DNA of 64,000 nt from Rugalucina vietnamica (lineage: Eukaryota > Mollusca > Bivalvia > Lucinida > Lucinidae): positions 68,666,315 to 68,730,314 of the forward strand of contig OZ024869.1 of NCBI GenBank assembly GCA_964017185.1, written 5' to 3'. A program made the position numbers and the translations under genes. Positions 9,600 through 20,787 of the stretch are shown here, piece after piece (position 1 is the first letter of the stretch; each line of letters starts with the position of its first letter). The notes beneath the pieces were generated by a model. The model saw nothing but the letters and a program-made list of their open reading frames with translations. It was not told the DNA's origin and did no database searches.

Positions 9600-12500
9600 T
9601 TAAGCTCTGCTTAGGGTGTCTGGAATGATATTATCTCTTCCTCGGATATGTCTGATGTCAAGATTGTGCTCTTGCAACATGAGACTCCACCTGAGTAAAC
9701 GCTGGTTCTTGTTTTTCATTTTATGTATGAAAGTCAGTGGATTGTGGTCACTGAAGACAACAATTGGTGCATGTGAAGAAGCTAAGTAAACTTCAAAGTG
9801 CTGAAGCGCAAGGATTAGAGATAGGCATTCTTTCTCTATGGTAGAGTAATTTCTCTGATGTTTGTTAAACTTTTTGGAAAAATAACAAACAGGATGGTCA
9901 ACACCATTGTCATCTTCTTGCAACAATACACTGCCTGCACCAACATCACTGGCATCTACAGCCAACTTGAACTCTTTGTCAAAACTTGGTGCTAAGAGAA
10001 CCGGAGCACTTCTAAGTATGGCCTTGAGCTTATCAAATGACTTCTGGCAGTCATCTGTCCAAACATACTTGGCCTTCTTACCAAGCAAGTTTGTCAGAGG
10101 CTCAGCTATAGCAGAGAAGTTGTTGCAGAATTTCCTGTAATATCCAGCCATACCCAGAAAGCGCATCAGTTGTCTTTTGCTAGTAGGTACAGGAAAATCT
10201 GAGATAGCCTCAACTTTAGCTTCTACAGGTTTTACCTGACCTTGACCTACAATGTGTCCAAGAAATGTCAAGTTTGCATGGCAAAATTCACTTTTTGCCA
10301 AGTTCACAGTTAGTTTAGCATCACTTAGCCGGTCAAAGAATGTTCTGATTGTCTGCAAGTGTTGTTGCCACTCCTCACTGAAGATAATAGCGTCGTCGAT
10401 ATAGGCTTTACAGCCATCCAGATTGGAAATCAAACTGTTGACCAGCCGCTGAAAAGTCGCAGGCGAGTTCTTCATTCCAAATGGCATGACTTTATACTGG
10501 TACAGTCCATCTGGTGTAACAAATGCCGAGATCTCCTTTGTTCTGTCCGTGAGGGGTATCTGCCAAAATCCCTTTAGCAGATCGAACTTTGTAACATACT
10601 TGGCATGTCCAATATTATCAATGCAGTCATCGATTCGTGGGATGGGAAAAGTGTCTGTTTTAGTGACAGTATTGACTTTTCGATAGTCTGTGCACATTCT
10701 AAATGTCCCGTCCGGCTTTGGTACAAGAATACAAGGAGAACTCCAGTCACTTTGGCTGGGTTCAATGAAATCATTGTCCAGCAAATATTGAACTTCTTCC
10801 CTGAGATATTGCTGTTTTACAGGGTTCATTCTGTAAGGATGTTGCTTTACAGGTTTTGAACCTTCAATAATGTCAACATCATGATAGATTTTGTCAGTTC
10901 TGGATGGAATGTCTGGAAATAAGTGCTCATATTCGAGAACTAACTGTTTCAGTTCAAGTCTTTTGTCTGAATCAAGGTGAGACAGTTTCTGATCAAGATT
11001 CTGTAGTATGTCAGAATTCTGGAGTTTCGATGACGAGGGATCAGATTTCTCCAAGTTGAAGTCCTCAGAGTCCATTTGATTTTGTTCATGAGGGACAGAA
11101 TTAACTATATTTACTGATGAAATAACAGAACTATCCCTATCAATATACTTCTTGAGCATATTAATGTGACATAGCTGTTTTTGCTTGCGCCTCCCAGGAG
11201 TGTTAACAATGTAATTCACGTCACTTAACTTTTTATCAACAGTATACGGGCCATAATATCTAGCTTGTAAAGGTCTGCCAGGAATGGGCAAGAGAGCAAG
11301 TACCTTGTCTCCAGGTTCAAAATTTCTGTCTTTAGCATTTTCATCATAACGAATCTTCATTTTGCTTTGAGTAGATTTGAGATTGGACCGAGCTGCATCA
11401 CAGACCTTTGATAGTCTGTTTTTGAAATCAGACACATACTGAAGTAAGTTCAAAGAACTGTCATCATCTGAGAGAAATTTCTCTTTTAGAAGTTTTAACG
11501 GTCCACGTACAGTGTGCCCAAAAACAAGCTCAAATGGGCTGAACCCCAGAGACTCTTGTACAGATTCTCTTACAGCAAATAGAAGCAAGTGTATGCCTTC
11601 ATCCCAATCTTTTTCAGTGTCAAAGCAGTAAGATCTGATCATGTTTTTCAAAGTTTGATGGAATCTTTCTAAGGCACCTTGGCTTTCAGGGTGGTAAGCC
11701 GATGACTTGTATTGCTTAATTCCAAGTTCGTACATGACTTGCTGAAAAATTCCTGACATAAAATTTGAGCCCTGGTCTGACTGGATAGATTTTGGGAGGC
11801 CTACAAATGTGAAGAACTTCACAAGTGCATTAACTATTGTTTTAGCCTTGATATTTCTGAGTGGGATAGCTTCAGGAAAGCGAGTTGAAGCACACATTAT
11901 GGTCAGAAGATATTCACAACCTTTCTTTGTTTTGGGTAAGGGACCTACACAATCAATAATCACTCTGCTGAAAGGTTCATCAAAGGCAGGAATGGGCTGT
12001 AACTGAGCTTTAGGAATAGTCTGATAGGGTTTTCCTACCATCTGACAAGTGTGGCAGGATTTGCAGTGTTGAGATACATCAGATTTTATTCCTGGCCAGT
12101 AGAAATGATTAAGGATCTTGTGATAGGTCTTATTTACACCTAAATGGCCTGACATGGGTGTTTCATGAGCCAAGTTTAAGATTTCAGGGCGATAAACCCT
12201 AGGAACCACAATTTGGTGGTTAACAGTCCACTCATCTTCTGCGGAGACATCCGGAGGACGCCATTTTCTCATCAAAATGCCATTTTTGACATAATAGCAA
12301 ACAGGAACCTGGGATATTTCATTTTCATTAAAAGCCCTTTCAAATAAAGGTGAGATATCAGAATCACTGTGTTGTTCTTTACAAAGCTGTGACCTTGACA
12401 TCTGGTCATGACCTTGGTCATTTGAGTTGGAAGGTGAAAGGTCATTTTCTGACCCTGACCTTGGATTGCTAGGGTCAGTCTGAATATCAGACTGACTAGG

Positions 12501-13733
12501 GGAAAGAGATGTTGAAATCTCTTTATTAAAGGACTGACCTATCAAAGTGTCAGTTAAATTTATGTCCTGCATCCCATCATATAATTTGGCTTTCTTAGCC
12601 ATTGCCCTAGTAACAGCACAAGAAGGGTAAAGGTCAGGAATTTCCTGCTCAATGGGATCAGGCGGTTGATCAACACATGGTGTGCTGGTCAAAAGTGGGT
12701 TTACCACAACCTTATCTCCTGCCAAATCATTGCCTAACAGCAAGTGAACACCTTTAAAAGGTAGATAAGGTCTAATACCTACAGCCACGGGACCTGTTAC
12801 TAAGTCTGAGGACAAATAGATATTATGGAGCGGTACATTAACAAATCCACACTCTACGCCCTGGATAAGGACACTTGTCCCAGAAGAAGACTTCTCGGAA
12901 AATGGCAAGGTATCTGCCAAGATAAGGGATTGAGAAGCTCCGGTATCTCGTAAGATTTTGATAGGGGTAGACTGGGCAGAGTCACTGTTAAGTGACACAA
13001 AACCATCTGATAAGAATGGTTCATAAATCTCCATAATAGAATCCTCAGAGACTGACTCTTTACAAGTTCTGGTCAGTATAGGGTTTCCTTCCTGGATACA
13101 AGACTGTGGTTTAGCCTTTAAGGAGGTGAGGCCTGTCGGTTTAGCACTATCTATATTTTCTCTTTCTTTCTTTCGTTTCAATGCCAAACATTCAGAAATA
13201 ATGTGGCCAGTTTTCTTACAATAATTACAAATTGGCTGGGATAAGGGATTTTGTCCTTTGTTTTCACTAGAAAATTTGGGTTTTGGACTGGAATTTTCAG
13301 TTGGATTACTGGGATTGGCTTTGGGACCGGACTGAGGGGAATATGGTTTTGACTGAGGGGTAATTTGCTTTGATTGAGGGTTATATGGTTTCCTAGGATA
13401 TGGCTTGTTGACAAATGAAGCCTTATGAGTCAAAGCATAGTCATCAGCTAAACGTGCTGCTGTTTCCAAGTTTTCAACTTCTCTTTCGTTCAAGAAAGCC
13501 TTAACATCAGAATTTATGCACCGTTTGAATTCTTCAACAAGCATGAGCTGCCTTAGCTTTGCATGATCAGAACCTACTTTCTTTGAAGAACACCATCTAT
13601 CAAATAGTTGCTCTTTTGTTCTAGCAAACTCAACATGAGTCTGGTCATGTTCTTTTCTACAGTCTCTAAATTTCTGCCTGTATGCCTCAGGGACCAGCTC
13701 ATAAGCCTTAAGAATAAATTCCTTTACTGTATC
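9600..13733 (-). CDS. gag C-terminus plus pol (protease-integrase-RT-RNase H) of the LTR element
   Basis: Open from about 13733; the first Met codon is at 13544 and residues are numbered from there. Domain order: end of a SCAN-like capsid region (1-45), CCHC zinc knuckle 106-119, aspartic protease DTGAS 200-204, integrase zinc finger H460/H467/C494/C497, integrase core D531-D590-E626, GPY motif near 764-767, RT with YIDD at 1048-1051, RNase H with D1197, E1237, D1266 and D1309, then stop. All catalytic residues I can check are present, so the enzyme part looks functional. The frame upstream of 13733 is separated from the rest of gag by an insertion, so this copy needs an intact partner or a frameshift to make Gag-Pol. 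Confidence 0.93.
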   Translation of the reverse strand, partial: DTVKEFILKAYELVPEAYRQKFRDCRKEHDQTHVEFARTKEQLFDRWCSSKKVGSDHAKLRQLMLVEEFKRCINSDVKAFLNEREVENLETAARLADDYALTHKASFVNKPYPRKPYNPQSKQITPQSKPYSPQSGPKANPSNPTENSSPKPKFSSENKGQNPLSQPICNYCKKTGHIISECLALKRKKERENIDSAKPTGLTSLKAKPQSCIQEGNPILTRTCKESVSEDSIMEIYEPFLSDGFVSLNSDSAQSTPIKILRDTGASQSLILADTLPFSEKSSSGTSVLIQGVECGFVNVPLHNIYLSSDLVTGPVAVGIRPYLPFKGVHLLLGNDLAGDKVVVNPLLTSTPCVDQPPDPIEQEIPDLYPSCAVTRAMAKKAKLYDGMQDINLTDTLIGQSFNKEISTSLSPSQSDIQTDPSNPRSGSENDLSPSNSNDQGHDQMSRSQLCKEQHSDSDISPLFERAFNENEISQVPVCYYVKNGILMRKWRPPDVSAEDEWTVNHQIVVPRVYRPEILNLAHETPMSGHLGVNKTYHKILNHFYWPGIKSDVSQHCKSCHTCQMVGKPYQTIPKAQLQPIPAFDEPFSRVIIDCVGPLPKTKKGCEYLLTIMCASTRFPEAIPLRNIKAKTIVNALVKFFTFVGLPKSIQSDQGSNFMSGIFQQVMYELGIKQYKSSAYHPESQGALERFHQTLKNMIRSYCFDTEKDWDEGIHLLLFAVRESVQESLGFSPFELVFGHTVRGPLKLLKEKFLSDDDSSLNLLQYVSDFKNRLSKVCDAARSNLKSTQSKMKIRYDENAKDRNFEPGDKVLALLPIPGRPLQARYYGPYTVDKKLSDVNYIVNTPGRRKQKQLCHINMLKKYIDRDSSVISSVNIVNSVPHEQNQMDSEDFNLEKSDPSSSKLQNSDILQNLDQKLSHLDSDKRLELKQLVLEYEHLFPDIPSRTDKIYHDVDIIEGSKPVKQHPYRMNPVKQQYLREEVQYLLDNDFIEPSQSDWSSPCILVPKPDGTFRMCTDYRKVNTVTKTDTFPIPRIDDCIDNIGHAKYVTKFDLLKGFWQIPLTDRTKEISAFVTPDGLYQYKVMPFGMKNSPATFQRLVNSLISNLDGCKAYIDDAIIFSEEWQQHLQTIRTFFDRLSDAKLTVNLAKSEFCHANLTFLGHIVGQGQVKPVEAKVEAISDFPVPTSKRQLMRFLGMAGYYRKFCNNFSAIAEPLTNLLGKKAKYVWTDDCQKSFDKLKAILRSAPVLLAPSFDKEFKLAVDASDVGAGSVLLQEDDNGVDHPVCYFSKKFNKHQRNYSTIEKECLSLILALQHFEVYLASSHAPIVVFSDHNPLTFIHKMKNKNQRLLRWSLMLQEHNLDIRHIRGRDNIIPDTLSRA

Positions 13734-14356
13734 TGTGTATCATAATCTGAGCTTTGCTCAAGAGAAAGCTGAGTGTAAATTTCTCGAGCTTTACCAATTA
13801 CAACACTTTGCAAAAGCAAGGTCCAATGCTCTCTTGGCCATTTCAAGTTTTCTGCTACCTTCTCAAAATGTAGAAAATATTTATCAACCTCTTTTTCTTG
13901 AAATGGAGGAACGAGTCGGATATGTTTTGTTACATCAAATATTTTGCTTGTGTCTGAAGATAAAGATTTTGATTTTGATTTTTCATTAAATTCAATTTCT
14001 TTGATTCTTAACTGAAATAGCCTTTCTCTTTCTTTTTCTTCATTTTCAAATCTCAATTTTTCTTTTTCAATTTCGAGCCGTTCTTCTCGTTCTAATTTTT
14101 CTTTTTCAAGCCTTTCTTCTCTTTCTAATTTTTCTTTTTCTAACTCAATTTTTTCTCGTTCTAATTCTCTTTGTTTTTCCTTCTCTCGTTCTTCCATTTC
14201 TAACTTTTGTTTATGCATTCTTTCTTCCCGTTCTAAAGTTTCCAATCTTATTCTTTCTTCCCTTTCGGCCTTTTCTGCCCTTATTCTTTCATCCCGTTCT
14301 AAAGTTTCCAACCTTATTCTTTCTTCATACTCAAATTTTAGTTTTTTCCATCTCAA
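13724..14356 (-). pseudogene. Middle of gag, coiled coil plus start of capsid-like domain (frameshifted)
   Basis: About 130 residues of charged coiled coil made of repeated EER/EKE heptad-like blocks, then a capsid-like segment (FDVTKHIRLVPPF ... WTLLLQSVVIGKAREIY). It leaves frame at about 13733-13741, where the sequence GATACA is partly repeated, consistent with an 8-nt tandem insertion. The join to the preceding gag piece is also out of frame, at an A6 run near 14346. Confidence 0.8.
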
Positions 14357-14612
14357 TTTGTCTTTTGATTTCTAGTTCCCTCAACTGCAAGTCAGTCTGA
14401 GTGACTAGAATCTGAGAAGTAGCCGAGGAATCAAAAATTTCCTCGTCAACAAAAAACTGAATCAAAATGTTCTTAATTTCATGTTTTAACATGGAAGTCT
14501 TGATATTTGACAACCCATAATGATCAGCTATGTCTAAGAGGTCACTCTTTTTGGCCTTATCTAACAGCTCCTGAGAAGGCGCAGCAATAAAGTCACTTAG
14601 TTTGAATGACAT
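14331..14612 (-). pseudogene. gag N-terminus of the LTR element (frameshifted)
   Basis: It starts at ATG 14612 with a short region resembling a SAP-like fold (residues about 10-50, DKAKKSDLLDIADHYGL). It terminates at 14331 because of a one-base register change in an A run; the coiled-coil frame overlaps it by 26 nt. This could be a mutation, a sequencing error in the homopolymer, or a +1 recoding site; the site does not fit a standard -1 slippery heptamer in frame. Confidence 0.75.
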
Positions 14613-14703
14613 GGTTGCTTTTTGCTGGCTTTAGCTATTTAAACAGCAAACAGTGAAGATACTTTAGAATTTTAAATAAATTTGGTGCACAAGAAATTTC
14701 AAT

Positions 14704-14721
14704 CCCGGACTCGAGCCCCCA
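14704..14721 (-). promoter_or_regulatory. tRNA primer-binding site
   Basis: On the minus strand TGGGGGCTCGAGTCCGGG begins four bases after the 5' LTR. TGG complements the tRNA CCA end and CTCGAG fits a tRNA T-loop. The tRNA species was not determined. Confidence 0.75.
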
Positions 14722-14725
14722 ATTC

Positions 14726-15555
14726 TGTTACGTGCCAGGCGTAACTAGAAGATTAAGGAAACCAACAAGTTGGTTAGCCAGCAACAAGCTTTGTTTAAAA
14801 TTTAACGAATTTATTTAGAAGTGATTTAACCAGTAATTACATGTGAAACAATCAAAAGCATATATACAATCAAACAAAAATGAATGTACAATACCTTTCA
14901 AGATGTTAATTCCCTTAAAGAATGTCTGAATGTCCCTCAGAATTTTTTAACATAAGTCTGTATCAGTTTCTGATCCCAAGAATTAAAGTTTGTTTCAAAA
15001 TAGCACTATGTCCCAATCCAGAATCGAATATCACAAAGTAATCCAAGAATAAGTTTAAATTCCAGTAAGATAGATTTTGACTTCTTAATAGTAACAGTAC
15101 CCAAAGATTGTCCTTATGAAAATTTGTAGCCCTTATATAGCACTGAGGAACATTCAGGATTCTTCCAGCAAATTCTATGATATCATATACTAAAAATAAC
15201 AAGTTGTTTACCAAAATTTAATGTTTTGGAATATTCTAGAGAGGCCATTATCCTTCCAGAAAATTCCACAATATTCTTTTGACATAAAAAAAAAGATTTT
15301 TCTAGAAGATTCTACATCTTTGGTTCTTCCAGATTTTTCCGGACTTTTCCGTCAAAGAACAATTTGAAATTTCTAGAAAATTCTGAAGTAAACAACCTGT
15401 TTATGTCCAATATCTGGGACACTAAAAGTAAATAATTGCTAAGGACAACAAGTAAACATCATATGTATAACATCATACTTTCCTGGGCATACTCCCTTGG
15501 GAAGTTTACCAGTACTGAATGCACATCTTTCAACAAGTAACTGTCATACATAACA
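14726..15555 (-). repeat. 5' LTR (in element orientation)
   Basis: 830 bp, TGTTA...TAACA ends, practically identical to 8621-9452. Confidence 0.95.
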
Positions 15556-15559
15556 TAAG

Positions 15560-16256
15560 CAATGAAATCAGTGTATATCAAAAATGAATAAAAGTGATAT
15601 TTTCACTGAATAAGTGACATTGATTTTTCACTAGTGATTCACCCTATAGATTCACTGTTCTCCAGAGATACATAGAATGTGCTGTAACCATTGAGTGAGC
15701 GCATTTGTTTTTGCCAAATTTGCGAGATAATGATAAATATTTTGCATGTTTTCTGGTAATCGGATTTGTTTATGAGTCCTACTTTTTTACAATTGATTGC
15801 TTTTACACACATGCATTCGTGCCATGTTATGACAAAATTACTACAAACTGAGATGTTTGTGATTTTTTTCTTTTCAGTTTAGAAAAATCATTGTATGCTA
15901 CAAACGAATATGATATCTTAAATGTGATGCGACAGTCTGCATGCTTAGTTTTTAACCCAGTCATGGTGGATAACAATTATTACTTTCTTCTTTAATTGCA
16001 TGCGGGGGTAAAGGCTTCAGATTCTATGACTGTCCTGACCTAAAGCTTTTCCTTTTAGTTAACTGGAGCCGGAGCTTCTTGTCTGTTGCTAGTCCCACCG
16101 GGGTTCAACTGGTGTTTTTCTTTTGCTCCAGATTTTCAGAGATTTACCACGAGGACCGAACAGCTGAATAAATATTGCCAACCACTATGCAGAAGCAGAG
16201 GTTGAGGTTAGGTACCTGTAAAACCGGTTTAAGCCCCCCCTCCCCAATCATTTTAT
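15560..16256. other. Host flank of LTR element, no gene seen
   Basis: AT-rich sequence with no recognisable coding or repeat feature. It is the original right flank of the retrotransposon target. Confidence 0.5.
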
Positions 16257-16493
16257 ATTACAATCCTCCCTTAAAGTTAAGGAAGACCTTAGTTAAGGTG
16301 GCGAATTTCAGCATCCCAAAAGATGCATCTAAAACATACTGAAATAAAACTTACCGATTGAATGTAAATAACATTTTATTTGATACATCTATATATTTTT
16401 GTGAAAGCAGTTATTCATTATAACGGTAGAATATTGAGTCAAAATTTGCAACCTTAACTAAGGTAGGCCTTAACTTTAAGGAAGCATTGTAAT
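16257..16493. mobile_element. Foldback MITE, ~237 bp
   Basis: Long terminal inverted repeats: ATTACAATCCTCCCTTAAAG on the left against ATTACAATGCTTCCTTAAAG read inward from the right, both continuing through an ACCTTAGTTAAGGT palindrome. No clear target duplication. Confidence 0.7.
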
Positions 16494-16627
16494 TCTGGGC
16501 CCTGATTGTCAGTTTAGTTTTTTCCCATCTCGGTTTTCTTTCTTATTGCGCCGTTTCCTGAATATTGCCTACTTTTACCTTTTTGTAGGAGCATATGGAA
16601 GGCATTCTGTTTGGATAGTAGTTGAAA

Positions 16628-16883
16628 CTAGAGGACCAATGGTCCTGTAAATGCTCACCTGAGATCTGAGATATATTATAGATAATCAACTGATTTTTGG
16701 TTGAAGTGCAGTGTTTTGTAAATTATACCACTCTCATCATGACCGGCAAGTGCAATTCATGATGAAAGATCACTGTAAGTGTGGTATAATTTACAAAACT
16801 CTGCATTTCAAATCAGTTGATTATCTGATTTATCCTATTGGCTGTATAAGATCCTGGTCAGCTTTCTGATACAAATGTGCAGT

Positions 16884-16914
<31 letters not shown>

Positions 16915-18668
16915 CTTACAGTACAAATAGTACTACTCATTAAGGCAGGTTTTGTTGTGTCACAGCTTATTCCAAATTTAGATCACTGACAATAGTACAA
17001 GTGCAGTGACCTTAAATCAACAGACACTGTCTAGACCAGCCTGTACTATATGACCTGGGTCAGATGCTTTTGTCCTATAGACTGTAAGACCAAGATCAGT
17101 TTGTTACAACTGTGCAGTTGATCAGTGTCTTTGTATTGCTGTAACTGTATAAATAGTAGTTCATGAGACAAGTTTTGTTGTGACACAGCTCCAAACTTTG
17201 ACATTTCATGTTATTGGATACAAGCCACATCATATAAAAAGGCACCTCTGTAATGCACCAGTCATTTGCAACCACGGCCCCGTCGGGGCCGGGAATAGCG
17301 GGGGCATAGCCGGGCTTAACTGCAGGGTTTTGACTTCAGCATTGTCCCCGCAGTGCCGTGAAATAGCAGGGGTTTTGGTTCCTGTCCCAAAATGGCCATG
17401 AAAATTTACATTTACCTGCCGGGATTTGAGCGGGGACTTTGGCAGAGCTTTGACCATAAGAGTATCCCTGCAGTGCTGGGCATATACCCGGGCTTTGGAA
17501 AGAGAAAAGTCAATATCCCCGCTATTCCCCGGCCCCGAGGGGGACGTGGTTGCAAATGACTGGTGCATAAATCTATAATGTGATCAGCAGTGCAAAACCC
17601 TGCACTTGAAGAAAAATTGGTTCATTATCTATTTGATCCTTTTGGCAGAAAGATCCAGATCTGATTGTTACAACTGTGAAGTTGATCAGCGTCTTTGTCT
17701 TATTGTAACTGTATAAATAGTACTATTCATTAAGACAGGTTTTGTTGTGACACAGCTGTTTCCAAATTTGGAGGTGTAAGCCTGAACTAAGCCATATCAT
17801 GAAAGTTTGCCTCTGTAAATCTATTATGTATTACGTGAATCTATAACTAGTGTAAGTTAACTAGCAGTAACATGACTTTTTAGTACAAAATAAAGGTTGA
17901 GATCAGCTTTGTGGCAACACTGCATCTTATCTATGTCTTTGTTTTCATTGTATGGAAAGTACAGCCACTAAAGATAGACTTTGTTGTGCCACGGCCCTTA
18001 TGAATAGTACTAGTGTACTGAACTTGTACTGAAGACAAGTAAATGAGATGCTAACTGATTGGTCTAAAAAAGTGTACATTAACTCAATGTAAATAAATAA
18101 TTAACCAATATTGTATAATTAACATTATTTAAACATGTATATTGCCACAGGGTGGGGGCAGACAAGCCCCTAGGACCCAAATTTTTTCAGAATCATAAAT
18201 CTTCAGTCCATTTGCCCATTTCCTTTAAGATTTTTCCCTTCAAATGACATTTAGACAATTTTCCCCATTCAAATGCATGGGCGACCTATGTTGACCTCGC
18301 CGTAACATAGGTCATGGTCACCCCAGTGTCATGATTTATATAAACTTTGTAGAGCTCCTCTCCCTGATGCTTCACGCCAAGTTTTAAAATCATAGGCCTT
18401 CTGGTTCTGGAGGAGAAGTTTTAAAAAGGTTTTTGCTATTTATAGCCATGGCGGCCATCTTGGTCATGTGACCTGGGCCATTTATATAAACGTTCGTTCC
18501 CCCTTCCTAGGGATGCTCAACATGAAGTTTGGCTTTGATTGGCCCAGCGGTTTCAGAGGAGAAGATCTTTGAAATTGTGGGCGACGGAGGACAATGGATG
18601 ACGGACAGGTGCCGGAGCATGGCCATCCGATAAGCTCACCTTGTGAGCCTTCGGCTGAGGTGAGCTAA
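16628..18668 (+). mobile_element. Helitron-like array element, 5' end to first 3' hairpin
   Basis: 5' signature at 16630-16662 (AGGACCAATGGTCCT, then GTAAATGCTCACCTGA); 3' signature at 18633-18668 (GAGCCTTCGGCT hairpin, then GAGGTGAGCTAA). Between them lie a foldback hairpin (16683-16822, arms ATAATCAACTGATTT), repeated blocks containing GATCAGTTTGTTACAACTG near 17095 and 17660, a nested MITE (17254-17567) and one unit of the TATTGCC...CCCC / GGCCATCTTGGTCATGTGAC array type. Confidence 0.65.
17254..17567. mobile_element. PIF/Harbinger-like MITE, 314 bp, TAA target duplication
   Basis: Terminal inverted repeats TGCACCAGTCATTTGCAACC extend inward through GC-rich sequence (CCCGCTATTCCC). TAA flanks both sides (17251-17253, 17568-17570). 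It is strikingly GC-rich compared with the surroundings. Confidence 0.75.
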
Positions 18669-19531
18669 ACAAGTTTTTCCCTTCAAATGACATTTTGACA
18701 ATTTTCCCCATTCAAATGCATGGGCCACCTATTTTGACCTTGCCGTAAAATAGGTCAAGGTCATCACAGGATACACACTTTGTAGAGTTCCTCTCTCTGA
18801 TGCTTCATGCCAAGTTTCAAAATCATAGGCCTTCTGGTTCTGGAGAAGATTTTTAAAGGTTTTTGCTATTTATAGCCATGGTGGCCATATTGGTCATGTG
18901 ACATGGACCATTTATATAAACTTTTGTTCCCCTTTCCTAAAGATGCTCCACATAAAGAGTTTTTGATTTGCTAAGCGGTTTCAGAGAAGAAGACCTTTGA
19001 ATATTATGGTAATATACATGTATATTGCCCCGGGGTGGGGCAGACCAGCCCCTAGGGTCCAAATGTTTTCAGAATCATAAATCTTCAGTCCGTTTGCCAA
19101 TTTCCTTTAAGTTTTTCCCTTCAAGTTACATTTTGACAATTTTCCCCATTTAAATGCATGGTTGACGTATGTTGACCTTCATAAATAGGTCAAGGTCATC
19201 CCAGGGTCTTCATTTATATAAACTTTGTAAAGCTCCTCTCCCTGATGCTTCATGCGGCATGAATCATGCCAAGTTTCAAGATCATAGGCCTTCTGGTTCT
19301 GGAGAAGATTTTAAAGATTTTTGCTATTTATAGCCATGGCAGCCATCTTGGTCATGTCACCTGGACCATTTATATAAACTTTTGATCTCCTTTCCTATTA
19401 AGGATGCTCCACATGAAGTTTGGCTTTGATTGTCCAAGTGGTTTCAGAGGAGAAGATCTTTGAACTTGTGGACGCCGGAGCATGGCCATCCTATAGGCTC
19501 ACCTTGTGAGCCTTCGGCTCAGGTGAGCCAA
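18669..19531 (+). repeat. Additional array units ending in a second 3' hairpin
   Basis: Two more TTTTCCCCATTCAAATGCAT/AGGTCAAGGTCATC units follow 18668 and end at 19497-19531 with GAGCCTTCGGCTC, then AGGTGAGCCAA. This looks like a longer element containing an internal end, or two tandem elements. Confidence 0.6.
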
Positions 19532-19937
19532 AAAATCCATCAAAATTGCAGCCAGTACTTCTTTAATATTTTAATACATGATACATATGATGCATGGTAA
19601 TAAGTCTATACCATTTTTCGCACAGACATGTAAATAATGGCAAATAAATGTAATCAGTACCGACGCACACTAGCATTTGGGATAGCGTTTCTCACTGAAA
19701 TAAGCAAAATATTTAAAAGTTTGTAGTGAATATGTCACACCAGTAATTCCTAAAATGCGGATGGGTCTATTTTATTTGTTTAAAACAGTTTTCATAAAAC
19801 TTTTCAGGATCTATACTTCAATAATAACCCTAGACCAGTTTTCATGGGCAGAAGCCTTAACTGAAGGAGGAAGCATTTTCGAAAGATGTTACTTTGTATG
19901 TTGTTCTTTCAAATGTTAGCATGGGCAATTTTCATAA
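19532..19937. other. No feature recognised
   Basis: AT-rich sequence without recognisable repeat or coding signal. Confidence 0.4.
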
Positions 19938-20420
19938 TTGTCATCACGCAAACATGTCCATGCAATATGTAGTACCCCCTTAAACCGCACTTTCATATAG
20001 CAAAACTGGGGTATGCAGGGGCACATCTATTTTTCTTATTTTTGCTCCAAAACATAGATTGTGGGTACTTGTTAGAAACGCCTCGGCGAGGCGGTTCTAA
20101 CGTGTACCCACAATATATGTTTTGAGCAAAAATATTCAAAACGTCATTTTTTTTTTTTTTTCAAATGAAAATTTTCAATTTTTACAACTTTTTGGGTATT
20201 ACCATAGAGACTCACGCCAAGAGTTTGCAAAAGTGGGCGGGATTTTCCCTATACTTCATGTTGTATTTTTACTAGATGCTAGTAACTGATATGCCCTAAG
20301 TCCTATAGGTAGGTATGTACTTGTTAGAACCGCCTTGGCAAAAATAAGAAAAATATCATTTTTTTTTTCAACTGAAAATTTTCAATTAATCTCTGTTTAT
20401 TGCATGGCCGTATTTTCATA
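19938..20420 (+). mobile_element. GTGGGTAC-hairpin repeat, copy
   Basis: Contains the family hairpin ACATAGATTGTGGGTAC...GTACCCACAATATATGT with a central CGCCTCGGCGAGGCG, preceded by GGGGTATGCAGGGG and followed by a GAAAATTTTCAATT tract. Other copies are at 25378, 39480, 52765 and 55405. Confidence 0.7.
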
Positions 20421-20524
20421 ATGTGATGGTAGTTGTGATATTCATGTTATACATCCCATTCAAACAGCTATGGTCATATTGAAAAGGCACCTCTCCTGAG
20501 CCTCTGAAAGTCTCGTCCAAAAGC

Positions 20525-20770
20525 CTGGCCCTATGTTATAAAACTTTTTTCGAGCTCAACTCAGCTGAGACTAAAATTTCAACTGCTCATAAATGACAAA
20601 ATAGCGCAAATATATTGAAATTTAAGGTTTAGATCACCAAAGCCTGTAATTTATCCTGCTAATAAATGTTAAAATACCAACAATTGTTGGCATTTTAACA
20701 TTTATGAGCAGGATAAATTTTAGTCTCATCTGAGATGAGCATGGAAAAAGTTTTATAACCTCGGGCCCTG
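20525..20770. mobile_element. Foldback MITE 'AGCTCAACTCAGCTGAG' family, copy 1
   Basis: Inverted ends GTTATAAAACTTTTTT...AAAAAGTTTTATAAC next to CTCAGCTGAG, and an inner GCATTTTAACATTTATGAGC arm. Sister copies are at 20788, 21381, 59459 and 63758. Confidence 0.7.
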
Positions 20771-20787
20771 GGCTCACATTTGTGACT

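Larger units (their letters stand above)
8621..15555 (-). mobile_element. Full-length Gypsy-type LTR retrotransposon with Gmr1-like pol order
   Basis: Two LTRs (8621-9452 and 14726-15555), each TGTTA...TAACA, are flanked by a 4-bp target duplication TAAG (8617-8620 and 15556-15559). The element reads on the minus strand: 5' LTR on the right, then primer site, gag, protease, integrase, RT-RNase H, polypurine tract and 3' LTR on the left. Integrase precedes reverse transcriptase, which is the reverse of normal Gypsy order and characteristic of the Gmr1 group. No env-like ORF is visible. The LTRs differ by one substitution and a 2-nt A-run change as far as I can see, so insertion is very recent. 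Confidence 0.95.

Noticed and set aside
14339-14352. Programmed -1 frameshift site in gag
   Set aside because: The A-run/C heptamer is not in the zero-frame register and the needed shift is +1; a homopolymer indel is simpler.
17230-17568. 112-codon GC-rich ORF and its plus-strand overlap
   Set aside because: Contained in the inverted-repeat MITE 17254-17567.
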